Shown: piece after piece, positions 9,498 to 17,887 of the stretch
Position numbering within the stretch: the first letter of the stretch is position 1
How the letters are laid out: each line of letters starts with the position of its first letter
Assembly: GCF_000238095.2 (NCBI RefSeq)
Contig: NZ_JH815226.1
Coordinates: 241,255-305,254 of the forward strand
Length of the DNA stretch: 64,000 nt
DNA from: Peptoanaerobacter stomatis
GTDB lineage: Bacteria; Bacillota; Clostridia; Peptostreptococcales; Filifactoraceae
Reading direction: 5' to 3'
Translations under genes and position numbers: made by a program
Notes under the pieces: generated by a model
Told to the model about the DNA's origin: nothing
Seen by the model: only the letters and a program-made list of their open reading frames with translations
The model's database searches: none

Positions 9498-10064
9498 ATG
9501 AAGAAAAAATTTGGAGAAATGAGCCTACAAGAACTTTGGCAACTATTTCCGATATTTTTAGTTGAACATAATACAGAGTGGACAAAATGGTATGAAGAAG
9601 AAAAAAACTCTATTTTAGCAACAGTGCCAAGTAAAAGTATAAAAAGAATAAATCATATCGGAAGCACCGCTATTTTAGGAATATGGTCGAAAAATATTGT
9701 AGATATATTACTTGAAGTAAACAACAAGTCTGATTTAGATATTATTAAGGATATCCTTATAAATAATGATTGGTTATGTATGAACAATACCGAAAACCGA
9801 ATTACACTCAACAAAGGATATACAGAACAAGGTTTTGCAAAAAAAGTATTCCATCTTCATATTAGAATTACCGGAGATAATGATGAACTGTTTTTTAGAG
9901 ATTATCTTAATGAACATGAGGAAATAGCTAAAGAATACGAAACATTAAAACTATCTCTTTGGAAAAAATTTGAACATGATAGAGATGGATATACAAATGC
10001 AAAAACAGATTTTATAAAAAAATGTACAGACTTGGCAAAATGTGAATATAAAAACAGATATTGA
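9498..10064 (+). CDS. GrpB/UPF0157 family protein (nucleotidyltransferase-like fold)
   Basis: A 188-residue GrpB-family protein. The diagnostic block INHIGSTAILGIWSKNIVDILLEV (about 53-76) corresponds to the family IEHIGSTAVPGLxAKPxIDI; here the Pro and Lys positions are altered. The C-terminal VFHLHIRI and FRDYLNEH blocks are conserved. The fold is related to nucleotidyltransferases; physiological role unknown. AAGGGG precedes the ATG. Downstream of and probably co-transcribed with the DUF1697 gene. Confidence 0.85.
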   Translation: MKKKFGEMSLQELWQLFPIFLVEHNTEWTKWYEEEKNSILATVPSKSIKRINHIGSTAILGIWSKNIVDILLEVNNKSDLDIIKDILINNDWLCMNNTENRITLNKGYTEQGFAKKVFHLHIRITGDNDELFFRDYLNEHEEIAKEYETLKLSLWKKFEHDRDGYTNAKTDFIKKCTDLAKCEYKNRY

Positions 10065-10180
10065 CAAATTTCGATGTAGAAATGACAATACAATTTAACA
10101 AACAATGGTAATTTTTATAGCGAGCACTCCATAATGTTTAGTCCTTTCATCTAGCAACCATAGCGTTGATACAAAGAGTT

Positions 10181-10312
10181 ATTACTAAACTTCTATGAAA
10201 TAACGGTGCAAAATAGAAAAATAATATATAATACCTTTTAAAAAAGATATGCTCAAAAGTATAACTTTAAGGGATTTGAACATAGTATCTATTTGAGCCA
10301 GTATTAGTATAA
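10181..10312 (+). repeat. Dispersed repeat A, copy 1 (MITE-like)
   Basis: About 120 bp nearly identical (about 90% by eye) to 23063-23192, sharing AATAACGGTGCAAAA, AGATATGCTCAAAA, ATAACTTTAAGGGATTT and ATATTAGTAT-type blocks. The left end (TACTAAACTTCTAT) and the right end (reads ATACTAATACTGG in reverse) form imperfect terminal inverted repeats. It lies in the 456-bp gene-free spacer 10065-10520, the rest of which shows no gene I can support. No open frame, so a non-autonomous element. Confidence 0.75.
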
Positions 10313-10520
10313 ATTATGAATACTTTTCATTTTAAGCTATTTTACAAACATTAGTGTTTATGTTGAGAACAAAAAATCTCCATTGTCAAAGAAATCATTA
10401 GAAATAGCGTGTAAAGATTGGTTCATATAAGATATTAAAATTTTATGGTTATGTGACTTCAAAAGAAGCCTTTTATGTATTTAAAACAACGAATATATAT
10501 ATTATTTAGGTGGTAAAATA

Positions 10521-10952
10521 ATGATACTACATTATTTCTTAGTAGGCATGAAAGATGTCTTTTCATATGATATAGTTCGAACAACAGTTATTATACTTGT
10601 GCTCTTAGCATCAATTGTTATTTATAGAAGAATATCTATTATAATTCAAAGTGGTGGCAGTTTTTGCTCATCACATAAAATTGCAGACGGATTTTTCTAC
10701 ATTCACAGCGGTATTGTTCCCGGAAATCGAAAAATTTTGCTGAAAAATATAAGTAAAGCTACAATTTACTTGCTACGAGGCAGAGGTGGTAATGGAGATA
10801 GATATCATATAGAGTTAGTAATGAAAAATGGAAAAAATAAAGCCTTTATGGTAGGAAAATCCAAGAGAACCGAAGTCGAGATTACCGAAATGCAAAAACA
10901 ACTAAATAAAAATAAGATAAAGATACACTATTACGATTATACAAAGCTATAA
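10521..10952 (+). CDS. Small membrane-anchored protein with PH-like domain
   Basis: A 143-residue protein with an N-terminal hydrophobic helix (about 20-38, VIILVLLASIVIYRRI). A soluble domain of alternating strands follows (FFYIHSGIVPGNRKILLKNI, KATIYLLRGRGGNGDRYHIEL, KAFMVGKSKRTEVEI), like the bacterial PH domains behind short membrane anchors. I do not recognise a specific family and propose no function. AGGTGG precedes the ATG. It stands alone between the repeat-A spacer and the convergent folate genes. Confidence 0.65.
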   Translation: MILHYFLVGMKDVFSYDIVRTTVIILVLLASIVIYRRISIIIQSGGSFCSSHKIADGFFYIHSGIVPGNRKILLKNISKATIYLLRGRGGNGDRYHIELVMKNGKNKAFMVGKSKRTEVEITEMQKQLNKNKIKIHYYDYTKL

Positions 10953-11080
10953 ATATGAAATTAAAAGTAATAAACAATAATGGAAGAAAACAAAAGTGTC
11001 TATACCTTTTTATATTGAAACATTTAGACGTAGCCTTTTTGAAGTTCCAATAATATCCGTAAGTTTCCTTTATACAAAAA

Positions 11081-11113
11081 AACTCTTTACCAAAATTAAA
11101 TTGATAAAGAGTT
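11081..11113. terminator. Bidirectional terminator
   Basis: Stem AACTCTTTACCAA / TTGATAAAGAGTT (one mismatch), flanked by A7 on the left and T7 on the right. It separates the plus-strand gene at 10521 from the convergent cyclodeaminase gene. Confidence 0.8.
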
Positions 11114-11124
11114 TTTTTATATTA

Positions 11125-11742
11125 TTATAGATTAACTTTTGACAATATTTCTTTTTCTATTGAGTCTACTTTGTCTTCTATTTCTTTCATTTGGCTGTTT
11201 GTATTTTGAACAAATGCTTCATCTTTTATAGAGCCTAAATTTATTTTTACATTATAGAAAGCTCCATGAACTGCTGTTCTTGCTTGCATTGCTGCTACAG
11301 CTCCGTCTGTTACGGCATTTTGATTTCCTTTTAAAACTACTGTCTTAGCTAATTCTAAAAGTGCAAATGCGTCTTTTCCTACATTTAGCGGAACTGTTGC
11401 AGCTCCCTTAAACGCTTCTTGAACAACTTTTGTTCTCTCAGCTTTTTGCTCGTCTGTATCTTTTGGCAATTTAAATGCTGCCATTATTTTGTTGAATGAG
11501 TCTGAATCTTCATCAATATAATTTATGAATTTTTCTTTGTATTCTCCTGCAACTTTTTTGACATTTTCCATTTCTGCTGTAACTTCTTCATAGCCTTTCT
11601 TACCTAATGTAAGATTAGCCACCATTTCTATAAGTGCCGCTGCGCTTGCTGCACTAAGTGCTGCTACGCTTCCGCCACCTGGTGCGGGAGAATCTGATGC
11701 TGTTTCATATATAAAATCTTTTACGCTTAATTCTTTTAACAT
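11125..11742 (-). CDS. fchA: Formimino-THF cyclodeaminase / methenyl-THF cyclohydrolase
   Basis: A 205-residue FTCD_C family protein with the signature SDSPAPGGGSVAALSAASAAALIEMVANLTLG (about 16-47), the folate-binding glycine loop. It converts 5-formimino-THF to 5,10-methenyl-THF with ammonia release, and stand-alone versions may also act as cyclohydrolase. Mostly helical, full length. It lies 18 bp downstream of formate-THF ligase and near glutamate formiminotransferase, so the substrate supply fits histidine (or purine) breakdown through formiminoglutamate. AGGAG precedes the ATG. Confidence 0.94.
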   Translation of the reverse strand: MLKELSVKDFIYETASDSPAPGGGSVAALSAASAAALIEMVANLTLGKKGYEEVTAEMENVKKVAGEYKEKFINYIDEDSDSFNKIMAAFKLPKDTDEQKAERTKVVQEAFKGAATVPLNVGKDAFALLELAKTVVLKGNQNAVTDGAVAAMQARTAVHGAFYNVKINLGSIKDEAFVQNTNSQMKEIEDKVDSIEKEILSKVNL

Positions 11743-11760
11743 TTTTATCTCCTATTTTAA

Positions 11761-13440
11761 TTAGAATAATCCTGTTATTACTCCGTTTTCATCTATATCC
11801 ATTTTTTCTGCTGCAGGTACTTTAGGTAAGCCAGGCATTACCATTATGTTGCTTGTTTGGCAAACTATAAATCCTGCTCCTGCTGATACTCTTACATCTT
11901 TTATAGTTATCTTAAATCCTGTAGGAGCTCCCATTACATTTGGATCATCTGTGAATGAGAATTGAGTTTTTGCCATACATATAGGTAATTTATCCAATCC
12001 CATTTCTTCTAACTTCTTGATTTGTTTTTTGGCTTCAGCTTCTATTACTACTCCATCTGCTCCATATATTTCTTTTACTATTGTATTTAATTTATCTGCT
12101 ACACTTAGATTTTCATCATATAAAGGTTTGTAATTTGACTGTTCGTTTTCCAATATCTTAACTAATTTTTCAGCCATTTCTATTCCACCTTCGCCACCTT
12201 TTGCCCAGCAATCATTTAATGATACTTCTACACCGAATTCTTGGCATTTTTTAGTAAGTAGATCTATTTCAGCTTGAGTATCGTTGATAAATCTGTTTAT
12301 ACCTACTAATACAGGTAAGCCGAATTTTCTCATATTTTCTACTTGTTTTTTTAAGTTTGCAAATCCTTTATCAAGAGCTTCCAAGTTTTCTGCACCAAGT
12401 TCTGTCTTTTTAACTCCACCGTGCATTTTTAATGCTCTTATTGTAGCAACTATAACTACTGCATCAGGTTTTAATTTTCCGTATCTGCATTTTATATCTA
12501 AGAATTTTTCTGCTCCAAGGTCAGCACCGAAACCTGCTTCTGTAACTAATATATCTCCTAATTTAAGTCCTAATTTTGTAGCTATAAGAGAGTTACAACC
12601 ATGTGCTATGTTTGCGAAAGGCCCACCATGGATAAGTGCAGGTGTATTTTCTAATGTTTGTACTATGTTTGGTTTTATAGCTTCTTTTAATAACATAGCC
12701 ATTGCACCATGAACATTTATGTCTTTTGCTGTTACAGGATCTCCATCAAGGTTATAAGCTATTACTATTTTACCTAATCTTTCTTTTAAGTCCATAAGGT
12801 CAGACGCAAGGCAAAGTATAGCCATTACTTCTGATGCAACTGTTATCATAAATCCATCTTGTCTTGTAAATCCGCAAGCTTTTCCACCTAAACCTACTAC
12901 TACGTTTCTAAGAGCTCTGTCGTTCATATCGATAACTCTTTTCCAAACTATTTGTCTTGAGTCTATTCTAAGTGTATTTCCGTGATTTATGTGGTTGTCT
13001 ATAGCTGCTGAAAGTAGGTTGTTTGCAGCTGTTATTGCGTGCATATCTCCTGTAAAGTGTAGGTTGATATCTTCCATAGGTACTACTTGTGCATATCCAC
13101 CGCCTGCTGCTCCACCTTTTACTCCGAATACAGGTCCTAATGAAGGTTCTCTAAGTGCTATGAAAGTTTTTTTGCCTATTTTATTAAGTGCTTGTCCAAG
13201 ACCTATTGTAGTTGTTGATTTTCCTTCACCTGCAGGTGTAGGGCTTATAGCTGTAACAAGAACTAATTTACCGTCTTTTTCATTTTCTAATCTTTTTATT
13301 GCTTCGAAAGATACTTTTGCTTTGTATTTTCCATAAAGTTCCAATTCATCTTCTGATAATCCGAAATTTTTAGCAACTTCTGTTATAGGTTGCATCTTAC
13401 ACTCTTGTGCTATTTCTATATCGCTTTTTACGTTTGACAT
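11761..13440 (-). CDS. fhs: Formate-tetrahydrofolate ligase
   Basis: A 559-residue FTHFS, the usual length. The P-loop [20 protein letters not shown] starts near 66, the conserved [23 protein letters not shown] block near 98, and the C-terminus holds [24 protein letters not shown]. It interconverts formate + THF + ATP with 10-formyl-THF. Next to the cyclodeaminase it can run in the ATP-forming direction, turning formimino carbon into formate and ATP (inference from context and clostridial precedent). AACAGGAG lies 7 nt before the ATG. The neighbouring cyclodeaminase starts 18 bp downstream, so they form an operon. Confidence 0.97.
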   Translation of the reverse strand: MSNVKSDIEIAQECKMQPITEVAKNFGLSEDELELYGKYKAKVSFEAIKRLENEKDGKLVLVTAISPTPAGEGKSTTTIGLGQALNKIGKKTFIALREPSLGPVFGVKGGAAGGGYAQVVPMEDINLHFTGDMHAITAANNLLSAAIDNHINHGNTLRIDSRQIVWKRVIDMNDRALRNVVVGLGGKACGFTRQDGFMITVASEVMAILCLASDLMDLKERLGKIVIAYNLDGDPVTAKDINVHGAMAMLLKEAIKPNIVQTLENTPALIHGGPFANIAHGCNSLIATKLGLKLGDILVTEAGFGADLGAEKFLDIKCRYGKLKPDAVVIVATIRALKMHGGVKKTELGAENLEALDKGFANLKKQVENMRKFGLPVLVGINRFINDTQAEIDLLTKKCQEFGVEVSLNDCWAKGGEGGIEMAEKLVKILENEQSNYKPLYDENLSVADKLNTIVKEIYGADGVVIEAEAKKQIKKLEEMGLDKLPICMAKTQFSFTDDPNVMGAPTGFKITIKDVRVSAGAGFIVCQTSNIMVMPGLPKVPAAEKMDIDENGVITGLF

Positions 13441-13565
13441 AATGTTCTCCTGTTTAATTAATTTTTAATATTATATATACAAATCATAGCTATTTAGCCA
13501 CAACTTTTTTAATTTATTAATTATACTGATAAATCCCATAATAAAATTTACTATGACAGTTTTTA

Positions 13566-14090
13566 TTAAAAATATTGCCCGCCATTAATCACTTTTCTAA
13601 ATATGCTGTTTTTTGTAAGTGCTTTTGACACTATCATAAAGCTCATAGCTTCAACCGGTATAAATATCAAGCATTTTACGATTCTTGCAGGTAATACAAC
13701 CATTATTCCTTTTCCTGTTGTCATATAAACCCACAAAGTAGTCAAAAGTAAATCTACTATTATAACTTTCAATACTACAGCTATTATTATATTTTTGTTT
13801 GTCAACTCCTTTTTGTAAAACGCTGTACCGTATATAAGTCCACATAAAAATGCGCTTATAGTAAAGCCTACAAAATAAGGAAAGCCTGACGGAAAAAGAT
13901 TAATACCTATTATATCAGCCATTGCCGATATGGTACCTGCTATAAGCGGTCCAAAAAACATACCTGAAAGCATTGCCGGTAAAAATTTAAATCCTATTCT
14001 CACAATTGGAGTTTGTATTGAAAATAGTCTTTCAAAAATCACTATCATAGTTATAAATAGTGCTCCATATATTATTTTATTGGTTTTCAA
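13566..14090 (-). CDS. folT: ECF transporter S component, folate type (FolT-like)
   Basis: A 174-residue six-helix membrane protein of the ECF S-component type: LPAMLSGMFFGPLIAGTISAMADIIGINLFP, then PYFVGFTISAFLCGLIYG. That resembles FolT proteins that bind folates and feed the shared ECF energising module (not in this window). Its position between fhs and ftcD, both folate enzymes, supports the substrate call. The start is TTG at 14090 with AGGGGGA 8 nt upstream. A hairpin (ATTAAGAG/CTCTTAAT) lies about 40 bp upstream in the leader; I could not fit it to the THF riboswitch consensus. Confidence 0.83.
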   Translation of the reverse strand: MKTNKIIYGALFITMIVIFERLFSIQTPIVRIGFKFLPAMLSGMFFGPLIAGTISAMADIIGINLFPSGFPYFVGFTISAFLCGLIYGTAFYKKELTNKNIIIAVVLKVIIVDLLLTTLWVYMTTGKGIMVVLPARIVKCLIFIPVEAMSFMIVSKALTKNSIFRKVINGGQYF

Positions 14091-14276
14091 ATTAAAATCC
14101 CCCTTATATATATTTTATATACCAATATTAAGAGCAAAACTCTTAATAAAATAATATACTACGTTTCCATTTAATTTTTTCTAAATTTTATTTTTTAAGA
14201 TTTTTAAAAATGAAAATGTATTTAAAACCTATATAAATCAAGTCTATAGACCGGATTTATATAGGTGGTTATTGTA

Positions 14277-15170
14277 TTATCCTAATAATCTTTTTTCCAA
14301 TATTTGGCTTATATCAAAGTTTTCTATTTGTAGATAATATTCAGCACAATCAAGTAATGCTTTCATAGGAACTGTTCCTATAACTTCTGTTCCAACTACA
14401 TTTACTCCATATCTTCTTGCTTCCATTTTTATCATTTCAAATGCTTGATATACAGATGATTTTTCATAGTTTACAAGGTTCATTGATACTTGTGTTTGAT
14501 TTCTTTCTTCCAATTTTAGACCTATAGCTTTTACAAATCTAAGTCCTCCGCCTATAAATCTAACTTTTTTTGCTATTGCAGTAGCTATATCTACATCAGC
14601 TGTATCTAAGTTTACATTGAAAGCTATTAATGATACTCTTGCACCTACTGCTGAGCATCCGCTTTTTGCATTCATTTCATTTGGACCGTAATCAGGTGCC
14701 CATCCTTCTTCTTTTATCTTGTCAAAAAATCCTTCATATTGTCCTTTTCTTACATCTGCAAGATTTTTTCTTTCAGGTTTTTTTGCAGCATCTTCATATA
14801 GATATACGGGTACTCCCATTTCTCCTATCGCTTTACCTACTTCGTTAGCAAGTTCAACGCATTCTTCCATAGTTATATCTGATACGGGAGTAAACGGAAC
14901 AACGTCAACTGCTCCAAATCTTGGATGAGCCCCCTGATGAACACTCATATCTATCAATGATACCGCTACTTTTGCAGCATTTATAACAGCTTCTTTTACC
15001 TTTGCAGGTTCGCCTATCATAGTAACAACTGATCTGTTATGGTCTTCATCAGATGAGTAGTCTAAAAGTGTAACTTCTTTTACTTTTCTTACTTCATCAA
15101 CTATTTTTTCTACTACCTCTTTGTTTCTACCTTCACTAAAATTTGGCACGCATTCAACTAATTTTGCCAT
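14277..15170 (-). CDS. ftcD: Glutamate formimidoyltransferase
   Basis: A 297-residue FTCD N-domain protein: LVECVPNFSEGRN start, LLDYSSDEDHNRSVVT, and the catalytic histidine in HQGAHPRFGAVDVVPF (H82). It transfers the formimino group from N-formimino-L-glutamate to THF, giving glutamate and formimino-THF, the substrate of the cyclodeaminase encoded at 11125. Separate transferase and cyclodeaminase genes are the usual bacterial arrangement. TAGGAGGG precedes the ATG. The glutamate symporter and HutD genes upstream fit histidine/glutamate metabolism. Confidence 0.95.
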   Translation of the reverse strand: MAKLVECVPNFSEGRNKEVVEKIVDEVRKVKEVTLLDYSSDEDHNRSVVTMIGEPAKVKEAVINAAKVAVSLIDMSVHQGAHPRFGAVDVVPFTPVSDITMEECVELANEVGKAIGEMGVPVYLYEDAAKKPERKNLADVRKGQYEGFFDKIKEEGWAPDYGPNEMNAKSGCSAVGARVSLIAFNVNLDTADVDIATAIAKKVRFIGGGLRFVKAIGLKLEERNQTQVSMNLVNYEKSSVYQAFEMIKMEARRYGVNVVGTEVIGTVPMKALLDCAEYYLQIENFDISQILEKRLLG

Positions 15171-15539
15171 TTTACCCTCCTAATTTTTTTAATATTATTT
15201 TTAAACTAAAGATTATATACTATTTGCTTACATAACTGTAAGATATTTGAAAACAATTATCTAAAATTCACAAAAGAATTCATAAATATATAGATATTGT
15301 TTTCTTTTCATACATATAATACTATACGTCCATAAAAAAAACGTCTAATTTAAAATTATTTTCATAATATTTTATTTTTTATCATTTTTTTTATAGACGT
15401 TTCTTAGACTATATATCGTTTAAATTGCAATCTTTTTAAAATATGTTATATTTTTAAGAGTCTTTTTTTACGAAAATTGTCCATTAATTGCATAACTATA
15501 AAAACATAAAACAAAATTTTTTATATATTTTATAATTTT
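15171..15539. other. Gene-free spacer between gltS and ftcD
   Basis: 369 bp, very AT-rich. An imperfect inverted repeat (AAACGTCTA near 15340 with TAGACGTTT near 15394) flanked by A and T runs may terminate gltS transcripts. No open frame, RNA gene or riboswitch motif recognised. Confidence 0.4.
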
Positions 15540-16784
15540 TTATTTTGCTACAAAACCCTGAACAAAAGTTTTTATAAACCATATTGTAACAGGTTGATAG
15601 ATTATATCCACCAAAAATGCTCCAACTATAGGAACTATCATCATAGCTTTTCTTGACATTCCATATTTTTCATTTATAGCTGTCATATTTACTATTGCTG
15701 AAGGTGTAGCACCAAGACCGTGTCCGCAAAGCCCTGCGCACATAACTGCAGCATCATAATTAGAGCCTAATATTCTAAATATCACAAAGTATGCTACCAA
15801 TACCATAAATATTATTTGACAAGCAAGCACTATCATAACTCCGCCAAATAAGTCTGATAATTCCCAAAGTTTTAGTGTCATTAGAGCAAGTGATAGATAT
15901 AAATTAAGCATTACATCCCCTATGCCGTCAACAAGCGGATAATCAAATTTATAAAATTTAGCTTTTTCATTTACATTTCTTACTATAACCGCAATGAACA
16001 TAGCTCCTACATAAGTAGGGAAATCCATTTTTATAAGTTTACCTATTTGTTTGGATACAAGTGAACCTATAGCCATACATATCAAGATTACAACAACATT
16101 TTTTATTATGTCCAACGGTGATAATTTTTCTTCTGAAGATGCGTTTATATTTTCAACGGATGTGTCGAAATTTTCTGAGTTATCAGGTTTTAAATTATTT
16201 TTTTCTATAAGTCTTCTTCCAAGTGGTCCACCTATCATTACACCGCTTATAAGTCCAAATGTTGCTGCTGCCGCTCCAACAAGCGGTGCTATCTCATATC
16301 CCATTTCTTTGAAAGTATTTCCATAAGCAAGTGCCGCACCGTGTCCTCCTACCATTGATATTGCACTTGAAAGCAATGCATATGGAGGCTCCAAGCCTGT
16401 TATTTTTGATACACCTATACCTATAGTATTTTGTATTGTAGAAACTGCCCCGCAACAAAGCCAATATATGAATAATAATTTACCGCCTTTTTTTAGCAAT
16501 GAGATACTTGCACCAAGCCCTACAGTTGTAAAGAACGCTAACATAAACGTGCTTTGGAATGTATTTTCAAAATTGAATTTGAATGCGCCTGTTTTATGAC
16601 CGATAAAAGTTATAAACATGAATATAAATCCACCTATAACAGGTGCAGGTATACAATATTTGTTCAGTGCATTCACTTGTTTTTTTACTGAATATCCTAC
16701 TAACAACAATATTCCTGCAAGTGCCAAAGTGAGCGTAGAATCAAGACTTATGTTCATGATATTGTCAACAATTTCAAAATTCAT
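15540..16784 (-). CDS. gltS: Sodium/glutamate symporter
   Basis: A 414-residue GltS-family carrier with about 10-12 membrane helices. Blocks seen: CIPAPVIGGFIF, TTVGLGASISLLKKGG, SAISMVGGHGAALAYG, PLVGAAAATFGLISGVMIGGPLGRRLI and CGHGLGATPSAIVNM. It couples Na+ to L-glutamate transport. The start was moved from 16811 to 16784: AAGGAG lies 7 nt before that ATG, and the longer frame would contain the ribosome site inside the gene. It lies beside ftcD, which releases glutamate, so either uptake or net glutamate exchange is possible. Confidence 0.94.
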   Translation of the reverse strand: MNFEIVDNIMNISLDSTLTLALAGILLLVGYSVKKQVNALNKYCIPAPVIGGFIFMFITFIGHKTGAFKFNFENTFQSTFMLAFFTTVGLGASISLLKKGGKLLFIYWLCCGAVSTIQNTIGIGVSKITGLEPPYALLSSAISMVGGHGAALAYGNTFKEMGYEIAPLVGAAAATFGLISGVMIGGPLGRRLIEKNNLKPDNSENFDTSVENINASSEEKLSPLDIIKNVVVILICMAIGSLVSKQIGKLIKMDFPTYVGAMFIAVIVRNVNEKAKFYKFDYPLVDGIGDVMLNLYLSLALMTLKLWELSDLFGGVMIVLACQIIFMVLVAYFVIFRILGSNYDAAVMCAGLCGHGLGATPSAIVNMTAINEKYGMSRKAMMIVPIVGAFLVDIIYQPVTIWFIKTFVQGFVAK

Positions 16785-16983
16785 AAAATTCTCCTTATTA
16801 AATATGTTCAAAATTTCATACAGATTTAAGCTATACTATAAATCAAGTTCATTATAATAAAATACCGCCATATTAAATTTATCGTTTCGTAAATTTACAA
16901 ATACATCAATAATTTGATTTAATGCAAATATCAACCAACAAATATATTTTTATACTGACGGCTATTTTAAAACTAAATTATCT

Positions 16984-17562
16984 TTACAATATAACTTCAC
17001 AAATTATTACAGGATTAGTCGCAAATTTTAATGTGATTTTGTTTAATATATCTTCCTCTTGTATTTCAAGTAGACTATTTGCAGGTACATTCATTATCTG
17101 CATATTATCTGTTGCAATGGCAAGCTCAAAAGAGCCTAATGAATATAAAAATAATTTTCCGTTTTTCTTAGGTATATATGACATACCTTCAGAAAGCACA
17201 GATAAATTAGATTGTATTCCTTTTTTTACAATCAAGTTAAAGTCTTTACAATCAAGTGTATTAGTCGATGATGTTTTCCAAGAGCCCAAAAAGTATTCAA
17301 GTTCGTATGTATCAAGTTTTCTTGAATATAAATTTTCATGATTGACAGATAATTTGCCTATTAGCGGAAGAAGATATCTTTGATAAGAGTTAAACTCACT
17401 AAAATCAGATGAAGTGGATGTGAACGTAGCAGATGATATTCTGAAATCAAAATCCCGATTGGCTAAACTCGAACCCTCTGGAAATATTACAAGCTGTGTA
17501 GTGGTGCCACCTGACCATTGATTTTCAATAAACTCATCTGGCGAAATGATTTTGCTTTTCAA
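16984..17562 (-). CDS. hutD: HutD/Ves family protein
   Basis: A 192-residue cupin-like HutD protein. The conserved N-terminal ENQWSGGTTTQLVIFP (13-28), then FDFRISSATF and the central SYQRYLLPLIG, are the family marks. HutD genes accompany histidine-utilisation genes; a role in limiting imidazole/formiminoglutamate build-up has been suggested. That fits the formimino-folate enzymes downstream, although hutH, hutU and hutI are not in the window. The start is TTG at 17562 with AGGAGG 11 nt upstream, a rather long spacing. The 325-bp spacer upstream (17563-17887) holds only the terminator of the next gene. Confidence 0.88.
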   Translation of the reverse strand: MKSKIISPDEFIENQWSGGTTTQLVIFPEGSSLANRDFDFRISSATFTSTSSDFSEFNSYQRYLLPLIGKLSVNHENLYSRKLDTYELEYFLGSWKTSSTNTLDCKDFNLIVKKGIQSNLSVLSEGMSYIPKKNGKLFLYSLGSFELAIATDNMQIMNVPANSLLEIQEEDILNKITLKFATNPVIICEVIL

Positions 17563-17774
17563 TATAAATTACACCTCCTTTTAAAATATAGTAGAGATGT
17601 GCAAAACAAAAATAAAAAGAAGTGATACACAATAATAGATATTTGCATATAACTACTAAGTTATTTAGTTTTGCTCATATCTAATTGTTGTCAAAGCTTA
17701 CTGAGATAATTTCCAAAATTAGAATACATTTTTTCTAAAAATAATCTACATTTTCATATTATCATATATAAATA

Positions 17775-17843
17775 AAAATATCAACACTTTAAAAATAATT
17801 ATAATCATTACAGACTATCTTCAATTTAAAATGTTGATATTTT
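17775..17843 (-). terminator. Terminator of the beta-propeller gene
   Basis: 12-bp arms AAAATATCAACA (17775-17786) and TGTTGATATTTT (17832-17843), extending inward with A/T pairs. On the minus strand it ends in a T-rich run. It lies 45 bp past the stop of the gene at 17888. Confidence 0.7.
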
Positions 17844-17887
17844 AGGAATATCCTTAATATAATTTATATTTTAAATAAATATATTTA

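Noticed and set aside
14091..14276. THF riboswitch before the folate S-component gene
   Set aside because: Only a plain AT hairpin is present; the conserved THF riboswitch junction sequences were not found.
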